Positions 5,932 through 13,830 of a stretch of DNA of 16,367 bases are shown here, in pieces (position 1 is the stretch's first letter; the number at the start of each line of letters is the position of its first letter). The stretch is taken from the NCBI GenBank assembly GCA_934636305.1, contig CAKUAM010000043.1, positions 1-16,367 on the forward strand. The letters run 5' to 3'. This stretch comes from an uncultured Oscillospiraceae bacterium (GTDB lineage Bacteria > Bacillota > Clostridia > Oscillospirales > Oscillospiraceae). A model generated the notes under the pieces. That model saw only the letters and a list, made by a program, of their open reading frames with translations, did not search any database and was not told where the DNA came from. The translations under genes were made by a program, and so were the position numbers.

Positions 5932-7410
5932 ATGTTTGAAAACATTCCCAATGTCAAGCTCGGCCTCATCGCCGTTTCCCGTGACTGCTTCCCGCGCACG
6001 CTCTCTGAAATGCGCCGCGCCAACATCGTCAAGGCCTGTGAGGGCGGCGTGTACGAATGTCCCGTCACGGTCGAAAACGAGAACGACATGCTGAAGGCTG
6101 TCGCCGACGTCAAGGCGGCGGAATGCAACGCCCTTGTCGTGTTCCTCGGCAACTTCGGCCCGGAGACGCCGGAGACGCTTATCGCCAAGTATTTTGACGG
6201 CCCGTGCATGTTTGTCGCGGCTGCCGAAGGTGACGGCGATCTCATCAATGGCCGCGGCGACGCCTACTGCGGCATGCTGAACTGTTCGTATAACCTCGGT
6301 ATGCGGCACCTGAAGGGCTATATCCCCGAATACCCGGTCGGCACGGCTGCCGATATCGCAAAGATGATCGCGGACTTCATCCCCATTGCCCGCGCCGTCA
6401 TCGGCGTGAAGAATCTGAAGATCATCACCTTTGGCCCGCGTCCGCAGGAGTTCTTTGCCTGCAACGCTCCCATCAAGGGCCTGTACGAGCTTGGCGTCGA
6501 GGTCGAGGAAAACTCTGAGCTCGATCTTCTCGTCTCCTACAAGGCCCACGCGGGCGACGCGCGTATTCCCGCCGTCTGCGAGGACATGAAGAAGGAAATG
6601 GGCGAGGGCCGCTACTACGCCGACATGCTCGAGCGCATGGCACAGTTTGAGCTGACGCTGCTCGACTGGATGGATGCACACAAGGGCGCGCGCAAATACG
6701 TCGCGTTTGCTGACAAGTGCTGGCCGGCGTTCCCGGAGCAGTTCGGCTTCGAGCCGTGCTATGTGAACTCCCGCCTTGCCTCCCGCGGCATTCCCGTGGC
6801 CTGTGAGGTGGATATCTACGGCGCGCTCAGCGAGTACATCGGCGCCTGCATCAGCCATGACGCAGTGACGCTGCTGGATATCAACAATTCCGTCCCTGCC
6901 AGCCTGTTTGACGCCGAGATCAGGGGCAAATTCAATTATCAGCTGACGGACACCTTTATGGGCTTCCACTGCGGCAATACGCCGAGCTGCAAGCTCTGCG
7001 CCGACCGCGCGGTCAAGTATCAGCTCATCCAGCACCGTCTGCTTGAGCCGGCAGGCTCTGAGCCCGATTTCACGCGCGGCACACTCGAGGCGGATATCGC
7101 GGCCTCCAAGATCACGTTCTACCGGCTGCAGTGTGACTCGGACGGCGTTCTGAGAAGCTACATTGCAGAGGGCGAGGTTCTGCCGGTGCATACGGGCAGC
7201 TTCGGTGGCATTGGTCTGTTTGCCATCCCGGAGATGGGCCGCTTCTACCGCCACGTGCTGGTGCAGAAGCGCTATCCGCACCACGGCGCGGTGGCCTTCG
7301 GCCACTACGGCAAGCTCCTGTTCGAGGTGTTCAAGTTCCTCGGCGTGGGCGACATCGCGTATAATCAGCCGAAGTCTCTGCCGTATCCGACGGAAAACCC
7401 GTTCGCATAA
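5932..7410 (+). CDS. L-fucose/L-arabinose-type sugar isomerase family protein
   Basis: 492-residue protein of the L-fucose/L-arabinose isomerase fold, Mn2+-dependent enzymes that turn aldoses into ketoses. The metal-ligand pair is visible: Glu292 (ACEVDIYG) and Asp316 (LLDINN), separated by 24 residues exactly as Glu337 and Asp361 are in E. coli FucI. The third ligand is probably a C-terminal His among His450, His451 (PHHGAVAFG) and His458. It is shorter than FucI (~590), so it belongs to a distinct, smaller branch. The ATG at 5908 is in frame, but AAGGAGG (5917-5923) before the ATG at 5932 decides the start. With xylulokinase it implies aldose to ketose to ketose phosphate; candidates are D-arabinose, L-fucose-like or modified sugars. 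Leu and Val codons are rich in CTC and GTC compared with flanking genes. Confidence 0.87.
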   Translation: MFENIPNVKLGLIAVSRDCFPRTLSEMRRANIVKACEGGVYECPVTVENENDMLKAVADVKAAECNALVVFLGNFGPETPETLIAKYFDGPCMFVAAAEGDGDLINGRGDAYCGMLNCSYNLGMRHLKGYIPEYPVGTAADIAKMIADFIPIARAVIGVKNLKIITFGPRPQEFFACNAPIKGLYELGVEVEENSELDLLVSYKAHAGDARIPAVCEDMKKEMGEGRYYADMLERMAQFELTLLDWMDAHKGARKYVAFADKCWPAFPEQFGFEPCYVNSRLASRGIPVACEVDIYGALSEYIGACISHDAVTLLDINNSVPASLFDAEIRGKFNYQLTDTFMGFHCGNTPSCKLCADRAVKYQLIQHRLLEPAGSEPDFTRGTLEADIAASKITFYRLQCDSDGVLRSYIAEGEVLPVHTGSFGGIGLFAIPEMGRFYRHVLVQKRYPHHGAVAFGHYGKLLFEVFKFLGVGDIAYNQPKSLPYPTENPFA

Positions 7411-7413
7411 GCT

Positions 7414-9375
7414 ATGGCGAGCGGCAACGAGGTGCGGCTGGAGGCGATGCAGCAGTATCGCCAGGCGCTGAAGGCGGGGCAGCGGTGCTACCGTGAGAAT
7501 GTGCACCGTGGACGCAGCCCCTATCCCCACGTGCTGGAGGAGCAGCTGCGCGACATGATGGTCGCGGGGCGTGTGGAGCTCGGCATGCTGGAAATCCCAA
7601 TTGAACAGATTACCGGCGTGTATATGGCGGGGAGGCAGACAGCCTTCGCATCCAACTTCATGCCGATTCTGGACATCGGAACGGAATTTGCAAATAAATG
7701 GGTCTCACTTTGCGAGGCCCATTTGGGCGATATGGGCATTGTTGACCCGATCCGCTGCTATGAATACATGGGCCGCTTTTACGTGCAGGAGGGCAACAAG
7801 CGCGTGAGTGTGCTTAAAAGCTTCGGCGCGCCCTCCATCCGTGCGTATGTCACGCGGATTGTGCCGGTCTATTCCGATGATCCGGCTGTGCGTGTGTATT
7901 ATGAGTTCATGCATTTTTATGAGCTGTGCGGCCTGTATCAGGTGCAGCTGCGGCGCGTGGGAGACTATCCGAAGCTGCAGGCGGCGCTGGGGTTTGATGC
8001 CGAGCATGTCTGGACGGCAACAGAAAAGCGCGCGTTTTTAACGGCGTTTTATACCTTCCGCGCGGCGTATGAAAAGCTTGGCCCGCAGGTGCCGAACGGC
8101 GCCGCGGAGGCGTTTCTGATCTGGCTTGGCGTGTATTCTCTGGGGGATCTGCGGATTTTGACGCCGCAGGCGCTGGAAAAGACGCTGCGCGCGATCCGCC
8201 CGGAGCTGGACGCGGCGCAGCGCGGCGGGCCGATTGCCATGCAGACGGACGAGCCGCAGACGCAAAGCGCCAATCTGTTCGGCCGGATCACCGGCTGGAT
8301 GGGAGGTACGCTGCAGGTGGCGTTTGTGCATGAGTGCGCGCCGGAGGACAGCCCCTGGGTTGCAGCGCATGAGGCGGGAAGCCAGGCGCTTGCACGCGCC
8401 CTGGAGGGGGAGGTCACGGTACGGACGTATCTGGCGACGGACTATCTTGGCCCGGAGGACGCGATGGAGCACGCGGTGGCCGACGGCGCACAGGTCGTGT
8501 TCACAACGACGGTGCCGCTCATTTTTGCCTGCCGCAAGCTTGCGGCAAAGCACCCCGGGGTGCGCTTTCTCAACTGCTCCATCGATATGCCGTATCCAGG
8601 TGTCCGGACGTATTATGGCCGGATTTACGAGGCGAAGTTTCTGACCGGCGTGCTGGCGGGTGCGCTGACACCCGACGGACGGATCGGCTATGTGGCGGAC
8701 GGGCCGATTTTCGGTTCGACGGCGGCCATCAACGCCTTTGCGCTTGGCGCGCAGATGACAAACCCGCGCGCCGCGATTGCGCTGAGCTGGTCGTGCTGTG
8801 AGCCGGAGCCTATACAGGCGCTGCTGGCACAGGGGCTGACGGTCATTTCCGGGCGGGAGCTGCCGCGTGCGGCAGACGCGCCATACCGGGGGCTTTTCCA
8901 GATGGTGGACGGGCAGCCTGTTGCTATGGCGGTGCCGGTGTGGAACTGGGACGGATTTTATATCCGGCTTGTGCGCAGCATTCTGCGCGGCAGCTGGGAT
9001 GCGCTCAGCGCGTCGGATGCTGGAAAGGCAGTCAATTACTGGTGGGGCCTTGCCAGCGGCGCTGTGGATGTGCAGCTCGGGCAGGCGCTGCCGGATGGAC
9101 TGCGGGAGCTGACAGGCATTCTGCGCGGTGCGCTGATCCACGGAGAGCTGGCGCCGTTTCACCGCCGCATAGCATCGCAGGACGGCACGCAGAAAAACAG
9201 CGGCGACCGCTGGTTCTCTCCGGAGGAGGTTCTGCATATGGACTGGCTGTGCAGCAACGTGTGCGGGCAGATCCCGCCCTATGAGGCGCTTTTGCCGATG
9301 GCAAGGCCGATTATGCGGCTGCAGGGCCTTTACCGTGACCGGCTGCAGCCGGAGAAAAGGGGGCCGGTGCTGTGA
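7414..9375 (+). CDS. ParB-like domain fused to BMP-family ligand-binding domain
   Basis: 653-residue two-part protein. Residues ~55-151 resemble the ParB/Srx fold: IPIEQI (61-66), then DPIRCYEYMGRFYVQEGNKR (111-130) and LKSFGAPSIRAYVTRI, matching the ParB pattern of 'PI.V...y.ivdGerR..A...G...I.v'. EGNKR at 126-130 stands where ParB proteins carry GERR. Residues ~300-560 are a BMP (basic membrane protein, PnrA/Med) periplasmic-binding fold: LQVAFVHE, YGRIYEAKFLTGVLAGAL, GRIGYVADGPIFGSTAAINAFALGAQ. There is no signal peptide or lipobox, so unlike classical BMP lipoproteins it should be cytosolic. The start is 3 nt after the isomerase stop with no good Shine-Dalgarno, pointing to coupling; an ATG at 7447 is a less likely alternative. 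The stop overlaps the phosphoesterase start. Function unknown; a nucleoside- or sugar-sensing regulator is my inference. Annotation pipelines may call it a BMP transporter protein. Confidence 0.85.
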   Translation: MASGNEVRLEAMQQYRQALKAGQRCYRENVHRGRSPYPHVLEEQLRDMMVAGRVELGMLEIPIEQITGVYMAGRQTAFASNFMPILDIGTEFANKWVSLCEAHLGDMGIVDPIRCYEYMGRFYVQEGNKRVSVLKSFGAPSIRAYVTRIVPVYSDDPAVRVYYEFMHFYELCGLYQVQLRRVGDYPKLQAALGFDAEHVWTATEKRAFLTAFYTFRAAYEKLGPQVPNGAAEAFLIWLGVYSLGDLRILTPQALEKTLRAIRPELDAAQRGGPIAMQTDEPQTQSANLFGRITGWMGGTLQVAFVHECAPEDSPWVAAHEAGSQALARALEGEVTVRTYLATDYLGPEDAMEHAVADGAQVVFTTTVPLIFACRKLAAKHPGVRFLNCSIDMPYPGVRTYYGRIYEAKFLTGVLAGALTPDGRIGYVADGPIFGSTAAINAFALGAQMTNPRAAIALSWSCCEPEPIQALLAQGLTVISGRELPRAADAPYRGLFQMVDGQPVAMAVPVWNWDGFYIRLVRSILRGSWDALSASDAGKAVNYWWGLASGAVDVQLGQALPDGLRELTGILRGALIHGELAPFHRRIASQDGTQKNSGDRWFSPEEVLHMDWLCSNVCGQIPPYEALLPMARPIMRLQGLYRDRLQPEKRGPVL

Positions 9376-9962
9376 AGATTCTGCTGATTGCGGATAAGGA
9401 AAGTCCGTATCTTTGGGATTATTACAGGCCGGGGATGCTGCAGGACTATGAGCTGATGCTCTCATGCGGCGATCTGAAGGCGGATTATCTGACGTTTCTG
9501 GCGACGATGGGCCGTGCGCCGCTCTTGTATGTGCGCGGCAACCATGACGATCGGTACGAGACGCATCCACCCGAGGGCTGCGACTGCATTGAGGATAAGC
9601 TTGTAACCGTGAATGGCCTGCGTATCCTGGGCCTTGGCGGCAGCCGGCTCTATTCCGGCGGAAAAAATCAGTACACAGAGCGGCAGATGAAAACGCGCAT
9701 CGTGCGTCTGACGTGGAAGCTGCGCCGCGCCGGCGGCGTGGATATTGTGCTGACGCATGCGCCGGCGTATGGGCTTGGCGATACGGACGATTATGCCCAC
9801 CAGGGCTTTGCGTCATTTCTGCCGCTGCTGGAAAAATACCAGCCGCGCTATCTGATCCATGGGCATGTGCATATGGAATACGGGCACCAGATCCCGCGCG
9901 TGCTTCAATATCAGAATACGACGATCATCAATGCGTATGAGCGCTATGAGCTGGAGATCTGA
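9372..9962 (+). CDS. Calcineurin-like metallophosphoesterase
   Basis: 196-residue cytosolic phosphoesterase of the calcineurin-like family, two-metal enzymes that cut phosphomonoesters or diesters. Visible motifs: Asp8 (LLIADKES), Gly33-Asp34 (SCGDLK), Gly56-Asn57-His58-Asp59 (VRGNHDDR), His129 (THAPAYGLGD) and His163-x-His165-x-His167 (HGHVH). Motif I is D-K-E rather than the usual D-x-H, so Glu10 replaces the normal His ligand. The start is GTG at 9372, overlapping the previous stop (GTGA), with AAAAGGGGG (9355-9363) as Shine-Dalgarno; no ATG would keep motif I. Tight coupling to the ParB-like/BMP fusion suggests the two act together, perhaps on a nucleotide-type ligand, but substrate is unknown. 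No classic terminator follows; the repeat hairpin at 10101-10124 may serve. Confidence 0.9.
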   Translation: MKILLIADKESPYLWDYYRPGMLQDYELMLSCGDLKADYLTFLATMGRAPLLYVRGNHDDRYETHPPEGCDCIEDKLVTVNGLRILGLGGSRLYSGGKNQYTERQMKTRIVRLTWKLRRAGGVDIVLTHAPAYGLGDTDDYAHQGFASFLPLLEKYQPRYLIHGHVHMEYGHQIPRVLQYQNTTIINAYERYELEI

Positions 9963-10088
9963 AGCAGACAGCGTGGGGCACGATTGCACCAGAAGGCGGA
10001 GGGGGAAGCCCGGCTGGCCTCCGATTGCGGGACAAAAGCGGCCTGTACTGGACGGAACATCTCTGAAATCTGCAGCTTGGTTTTGTCT

Positions 10089-10286
10089 CCGACGGCCCCG
10101 TCTTTTCCGCCTTGCCGGAAAAGATGGGGGAGAAAAGGGGCGCTGGGTTACGTTTGGTGCATCCTGCATCTGACTTTAGGCAACAACCAAATTTGTTAGT
10201 CGTCATATCGCATCAAGTCACCTTACCGTGTCTGACTACGCGCCGCCCGTCATTTCGGCATCAAATATAACGGCAGTTGCGTTTTA
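10089..10286 (+). repeat. Dispersed intergenic repeat, copy B
   Basis: Second copy of the ~200-bp family, same direction as copy A. It has the hairpin at 10101-10124 with loop CCTTGC (the inverse of copy A's GCAAGG), GGGGGAGAAAAGGGGCGC, then the conserved block 10230-10266, which differs from copy A at a single position (10255, C to T). The flank 9963-10088 before it holds no gene or clear signal. Confidence 0.85.
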
Positions 10287-10298
10287 ATACCTGCAGGA

Positions 10299-10583
10299 AA
10301 TCCGTACTGCAAACAAAATTGGTCAGGTAGTACGGATTCGCATTGGGCTTCCAGGCAGCGCGGGAAAGATCCAAGAAAACCGAAGCGGTTTCTGCGATGC
10401 AGACCCAGCCTGCGGTCTGCATCGCAAGAGGAGGAACAAAGCGCCAGAATAAGAAGTCCTGCTCCGCACGGCTTCGTTTCGTAAGCTTTGATTCCGACGA
10501 GGGTCCGGGGGAAATCGGAATCCCCCGGGCTCCTCTTTCTTTGTCATACTTTCTTTCGCGGAGAAGCGGGAAAGAAAGTATGA
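10299..10583. other. Multi-hairpin non-coding region of unknown function
   Basis: No credible gene in 10287-10678. Strong inverted repeats are: 10299-10308/10329-10338 (10 bp), 10377-10382/10386-10391 (6 bp), 10393-10405/10414-10426 (13 bp, GC-rich), 10505-10511/10522-10528 (7 bp) and 10544-10557/10570-10583 (14 bp). GATTCCGA (10490-10497) can also pair with TCGGAATC (10515-10522), competing with the fourth stem. The density of perfect stems suggests a structured RNA or a degenerate palindromic mobile element; the strand cannot be fixed. The ORFs covering it look accidental. Confidence 0.55.
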
Positions 10584-10678
10584 AACGTTCCTCATGCATT
10601 TTGGAGAAGCATAAAAAGAAATGCAGAAAATCGCTGCCCAAACAAGGGCGGCTTTACGCAATGGGGATTCATTTTTTG

Positions 10679-10707
10679 TTGACCTGCAGAAGCTTGTGTT
10701 ATAAAAT
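10679..10707 (+). promoter_or_regulatory. Probable promoter of the glycerol-3-phosphate dehydrogenase operon
   Basis: TTGACC (10679-10684) and TAAAAT (10702-10707) with 17-bp spacing, in a locally AT-rich stretch that contrasts with the surroundings. The first start codon is at 10761 with AGAGGAAT (10748-10755) as Shine-Dalgarno, giving a leader of about 47 nt. Confidence 0.65.
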
Positions 10708-10760
10708 ATAAATTACTGATCGAAATAGCGGTTTTTACAGCGCAGAAAGAGGAATAACCT

Positions 10761-12200
10761 ATGCAAGATGTGATTATTATTGGCTGCGGCGTGACCGGCG
10801 CGGCATGTGCCTATGCGCTCTCGCGCTACAACTGCAGCGTGAGTGTGCTGGAGGCGGACAACGATGTGGCCAACGGCACCACCAAGGCCAACAGCGCCAT
10901 CATCCACGCCGGATACGACCCCAGGCCGGGGACGAAGATGGCGGAGCTCAATGTCCGCGGCAGCCGGATGACGAAGGAGCTGTGTAAGCGGCTGGATGTG
11001 CCGTATAAAGAGATTGGAAGCCTGGTTCTGGCGCTCAGTGAGGCGGACATGGACTGCATCCGTGAGCTTTACCGGCGCGGCACACAGAATGGTGTGGAGG
11101 GGCTGCAGCTTCTCGATGCCGGGCAGGTGCGAAATATGGAACCCAATCTGACGCAAGCGGTTCTGGGCGCGCTGTACGCGCCGACAGCCGGTATTATCAG
11201 CCCCTGGGAATACTGCCTTGCCATGGCGGAGACAGCTGTACGTAACGGTGTGGAGCTGCGCCGCCGCTGCCGCGTGACGGCCATCCGGAAGGAGCCGGAC
11301 GGTACGTTTACAGTTACCGCTGGGGGAGAGGAATTTCATGCGCGTTATGTCGTGAATGCGGCAGGCGTATGGGCAGGACATGTGCATGAGCTGATCGGGG
11401 AGAAGGAGTTTACAATTCACCCGGTGCGTGGAGAGTATTATCTTCTGGATAAAAGTGAGGGCAATTGCGTCCATCATGTGATTTTCCAGTGCCCGAGTGA
11501 GGTTGGCAAGGGCGTGCTGGTTTCGCCGACGGTACACGGCAATCTGATTGTCGGGCCGACGGCGGAGCCGTGCGGACCGGAGGATCTTGGCAACACGGTC
11601 GAGGGCCTGGCGAAGGTGCGCCGGCTTGCGGTGCGCAGCGTACCAGATGTGAATTTCCGGGAGAATATCCGCAACTTCAGCGGCATCCGCGCCAATTCCG
11701 ACGCAGGCGATTTTATTCTGCGGGAGAGCCGCAGCGTGCCGCATTTTGTGGATGCGGCGGGCATCTGCTCACCGGGGCTTTCCTCCGCGCCGGCCATCGG
11801 GGAGTATCTTGTAGAGCTGCTGGGATCGCTGGGGCTGCCGCTGGAAAAAAAGAAGAACTATATCGATACCCGCCGGCGTATTCGCTTTGCAGAGCTGCCG
11901 GATGCGGAAAAGAATGCACTGATCCGGCAGGATCCGCGCTATGGCCGCGTGATCTGCCGCTGCGAGACAGTGACAGAGGGAGAAATCGCCGCGTGCCTGC
12001 AGACGCCGATCCCGCCGTACAGCGTCAACGGGGTCAAGCGCCGCGTAAGCGCTGGCATGGGCCGGTGTCAGGGCGGCTTCTGCGGCCCGCGGGTACAGGA
12101 GCTGCTGGCGAAGCATTACGGCGTCAGTGAGGCGGAGATTATGATGGATGCAGACGGTACCTTCGTGCTGACGGGCCAGACAAAAGGAGGAGAAGCATGA
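10761..12200 (+). CDS. GlpA-like FAD-dependent glycerol-3-phosphate dehydrogenase with BFD-type iron-sulfur domain
   Basis: 479-residue flavoprotein related to anaerobic glycerol-3-phosphate dehydrogenase GlpA, which oxidises sn-glycerol 3-phosphate to dihydroxyacetone phosphate. Residues 4-13 (VIIIGCGVTG) are the FAD-binding GxGxxG. The DAO-type domain runs to ~370 with NSAIIHAGYDPRPGTKMAELN, GIISPWEYCLAMAE and VVNAAGVWA. The C-terminus has a BFD-like [2Fe-2S] domain with Cys399-x-Cys401 and Cys436-x4-Cys441 (CRCETVTEGEI, GRCQGGFCGPRV). It is the first gene of a set whose order (GlpA-like, FAD oxidoreductase, DUF1667) is known in Firmicutes for glycerol-3-phosphate dehydrogenase. The stop overlaps the next start by 4 nt (ATGA). 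Substrate is inferred from this conserved trio; other 2-hydroxyacid-type substrates of the DAO family are the alternative. Confidence 0.88.
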   Translation: MQDVIIIGCGVTGAACAYALSRYNCSVSVLEADNDVANGTTKANSAIIHAGYDPRPGTKMAELNVRGSRMTKELCKRLDVPYKEIGSLVLALSEADMDCIRELYRRGTQNGVEGLQLLDAGQVRNMEPNLTQAVLGALYAPTAGIISPWEYCLAMAETAVRNGVELRRRCRVTAIRKEPDGTFTVTAGGEEFHARYVVNAAGVWAGHVHELIGEKEFTIHPVRGEYYLLDKSEGNCVHHVIFQCPSEVGKGVLVSPTVHGNLIVGPTAEPCGPEDLGNTVEGLAKVRRLAVRSVPDVNFRENIRNFSGIRANSDAGDFILRESRSVPHFVDAAGICSPGLSSAPAIGEYLVELLGSLGLPLEKKKNYIDTRRRIRFAELPDAEKNALIRQDPRYGRVICRCETVTEGEIAACLQTPIPPYSVNGVKRRVSAGMGRCQGGFCGPRVQELLAKHYGVSEAEIMMDADGTFVLTGQTKGGEA

Positions 12201-13462
12201 CGCAGTATGAGCTGATTGTTGTCGGCGGCGGCCCGGCAGGGCTTGCGGCGGCCTGCGCGGCGTGGGACGCGGGGGTGCGCAGCGTGCTGATTCTGGAGCG
12301 GGACCATGAGCTGGGCGGCATTCTCAACCAGTGTATCCACAATGGATTTGGTTTGCACCGGTTCCATGAGGAGCTGACAGGGCCCGAGTATGCCGGGCGG
12401 TTCATAGATCTGCTGAAGCAGACCGGCGTCCAGGTTCGCACGGATGCCATGGTGCTGGATATCTCGGATGAAAAGCAGGTGCGGTATGTCTGCCCGGAGG
12501 ATGGCTACTGCGCGGTGCAGGCCAGGGCTGTCATTCTGGCCATGGGCTGCCGGGAGCGCACGCGCGGTGCAATCTCGATTCCGGGTGATCGCTGCTCCGG
12601 CATTTTTACGGCCGGTGCGGCGCAGCGCTTTGTGAACATGGAGGGCTATATGGTCGGCAAGCGTATCGTGATTCTCGGCAGCGGCGACATTGGCCTCATC
12701 ATGGCGCGCCGCATGACGCTTGAGGGCGCGAAGGTGCTGGCCTGCGTGGAGCTGATGCCGTATTCCAGCGGATTGAACCGGAATATTGTGCAGTGCCTGC
12801 ATGACTATGACATTCCGTTGTATCTGTCCCACACGGTCACGAATATCAAGGGAGCAGCCCGCCTGGAGCAGGTGACCATTGCGGAGGTTGGCCCGGACCG
12901 CAAGCCCATTGCCGGGACAGAGCAGACCTTTGATTGCGATACGCTGCTTCTGAGCGTGGGTCTGATCCCGGAAAACGAGCTGACGCGCAGGCTGTCTGCG
13001 CAGATGGACGGGCGCACAAAGGGCGCGGTCGTGTATGAAAATATGGAAACGACGGCTCCTGGTGTGTTTGCCTGCGGCAACGTGGTGCACGTGCATGATC
13101 TGGTCGATTTTGTGAGTGCGGAGGCGGAGCGTGCAGGGCGCTCGGCCGCAGCGTATATTGCACGCGGCGGGCAGAGCACGGCGGATGCCCTGCAGACGCA
13201 GAACGGCGAGGCGATTGGCTATGTGGTGCCGCAGCGGATTCACGCGGATGCACAGGCAGACGACGTGACGCTGTTTTTCCGCGTGACACGTGTGTTCGGG
13301 GCGTCGGAGATTACCGTAACCTGCGGAGACAAGCAGATTGCGCGCTTCAAGCGGGATCACATGGCGCCGGGGGAAATGGAGTCTGTCAGGATCCCGCAGA
13401 AGCTTCTGCAGCTGGCGGATGGGCCGGTCCTGACAGTGACGGCAAAGGAGGCGGCACAATGA
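12197..13462 (+). CDS. FAD/NAD(P)-dependent oxidoreductase (second subunit of the dehydrogenase set)
   Basis: 421-residue pyridine nucleotide-disulfide-type flavoprotein. The FAD-binding motif VVGGGPAGLAAA starts near residue 8; a second nucleotide-binding motif GSGDIG at 161-166 is for NAD(P)H; GVFACGNVVHVHDLVDFVSAEAERAG near 290-315 is the terminal FAD contact. It carries LGGILNQCIHNGFGLHRF, typical of this subgroup, but not the CxxxxC redox pair of disulfide reductases. Between GlpA-like and DUF1667 proteins it probably passes electrons between the dehydrogenase flavin, iron-sulfur centres and NAD(P). AAAGGAGGAGAAG precedes the ATG, and it overlaps both neighbours by 4 nt, suggesting fixed stoichiometry. 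The complex role is inferred from context; the enzyme class is clear. Confidence 0.9.
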   Translation: MTQYELIVVGGGPAGLAAACAAWDAGVRSVLILERDHELGGILNQCIHNGFGLHRFHEELTGPEYAGRFIDLLKQTGVQVRTDAMVLDISDEKQVRYVCPEDGYCAVQARAVILAMGCRERTRGAISIPGDRCSGIFTAGAAQRFVNMEGYMVGKRIVILGSGDIGLIMARRMTLEGAKVLACVELMPYSSGLNRNIVQCLHDYDIPLYLSHTVTNIKGAARLEQVTIAEVGPDRKPIAGTEQTFDCDTLLLSVGLIPENELTRRLSAQMDGRTKGAVVYENMETTAPGVFACGNVVHVHDLVDFVSAEAERAGRSAAAYIARGGQSTADALQTQNGEAIGYVVPQRIHADAQADDVTLFFRVTRVFGASEITVTCGDKQIARFKRDHMAPGEMESVRIPQKLLQLADGPVLTVTAKEAAQ

Positions 13463-13830
13463 AAGAACTGATCTGTATCACGTGCCCGCGCGGATGCCAT
13501 CTGAAGGTCTATGAGGAAGAAAATTACCGCGTCGAGGGCAACCACTGTCCGCGCGGTGAGGAATATGGCAGAAACGAGCTGCAGCACCCGGTGCGCGTAC
13601 TGACGAGCACCGTGCGGCTGATCGGCTGCGCGGCGCGCCGTTGCCCGGTCAGGACGGCCGCGCCGATTCCCAAGGATATGATGCTGACTGCCGTGCGTGC
13701 GCTGGATGGTGTAACGGCGGCGGCACCGGTACGCCGCGGGGATGTACTGGTGAAGGATCTTTGCGGGACAGGCGTCAGTCTGATTGCGACGAAGGATTTT
13801 GAAGCCGCCGGAGCGGGAGGCAACGGATGA
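13459..13830 (+). CDS. DUF1667 domain-containing protein
   Basis: 123-residue DUF1667 protein. The start is cysteine-rich: Cys6, Cys9 and Cys13 in CITCPRGC, then Cys30 in GNHCPRG, four cysteines spaced to hold an iron-sulfur cluster or zinc. A later Cys lies in VKDLCGTGV, which is typical of the family. The family regularly follows the GlpA-like and FAD oxidoreductase genes, so it likely acts as a small electron-transfer subunit; that role is inference. It overlaps the upstream and downstream genes by 4 nt each. The C-terminal tail is short and Gly/Ala-rich. Confidence 0.9.
   Translation: MKELICITCPRGCHLKVYEEENYRVEGNHCPRGEEYGRNELQHPVRVLTSTVRLIGCAARRCPVRTAAPIPKDMMLTAVRALDGVTAAAPVRRGDVLVKDLCGTGVSLIATKDFEAAGAGGNG

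Noticed and set aside
5791..7530. 579-codon open frame on the minus strand opposite the isomerase
   Set aside because: It is the complement of a clear gene with GC-rich third positions; composition is Arg/His/Ala-rich with no recognisable domain.
8038..9816. 592-codon minus-strand open frame opposite the ParB-like/BMP and phosphoesterase genes
   Set aside because: Low-complexity, Arg/Ala/His-rich shadow spanning two real genes.
10261..10711. Open frames on both strands in the hairpin cluster (about 120 codons each)
   Set aside because: No ribosome binding site, odd composition, and they run through several perfect inverted repeats.
10713..11744. 343-codon minus-strand open frame opposite the GlpA-like gene
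   Set aside because: Antisense to a certain gene, no motifs, no ribosome binding site.
12116..13459. 447-codon minus-strand open frame opposite the FAD oxidoreductase
   Set aside because: Antisense shadow; the sense frame has complete nucleotide-binding motifs.
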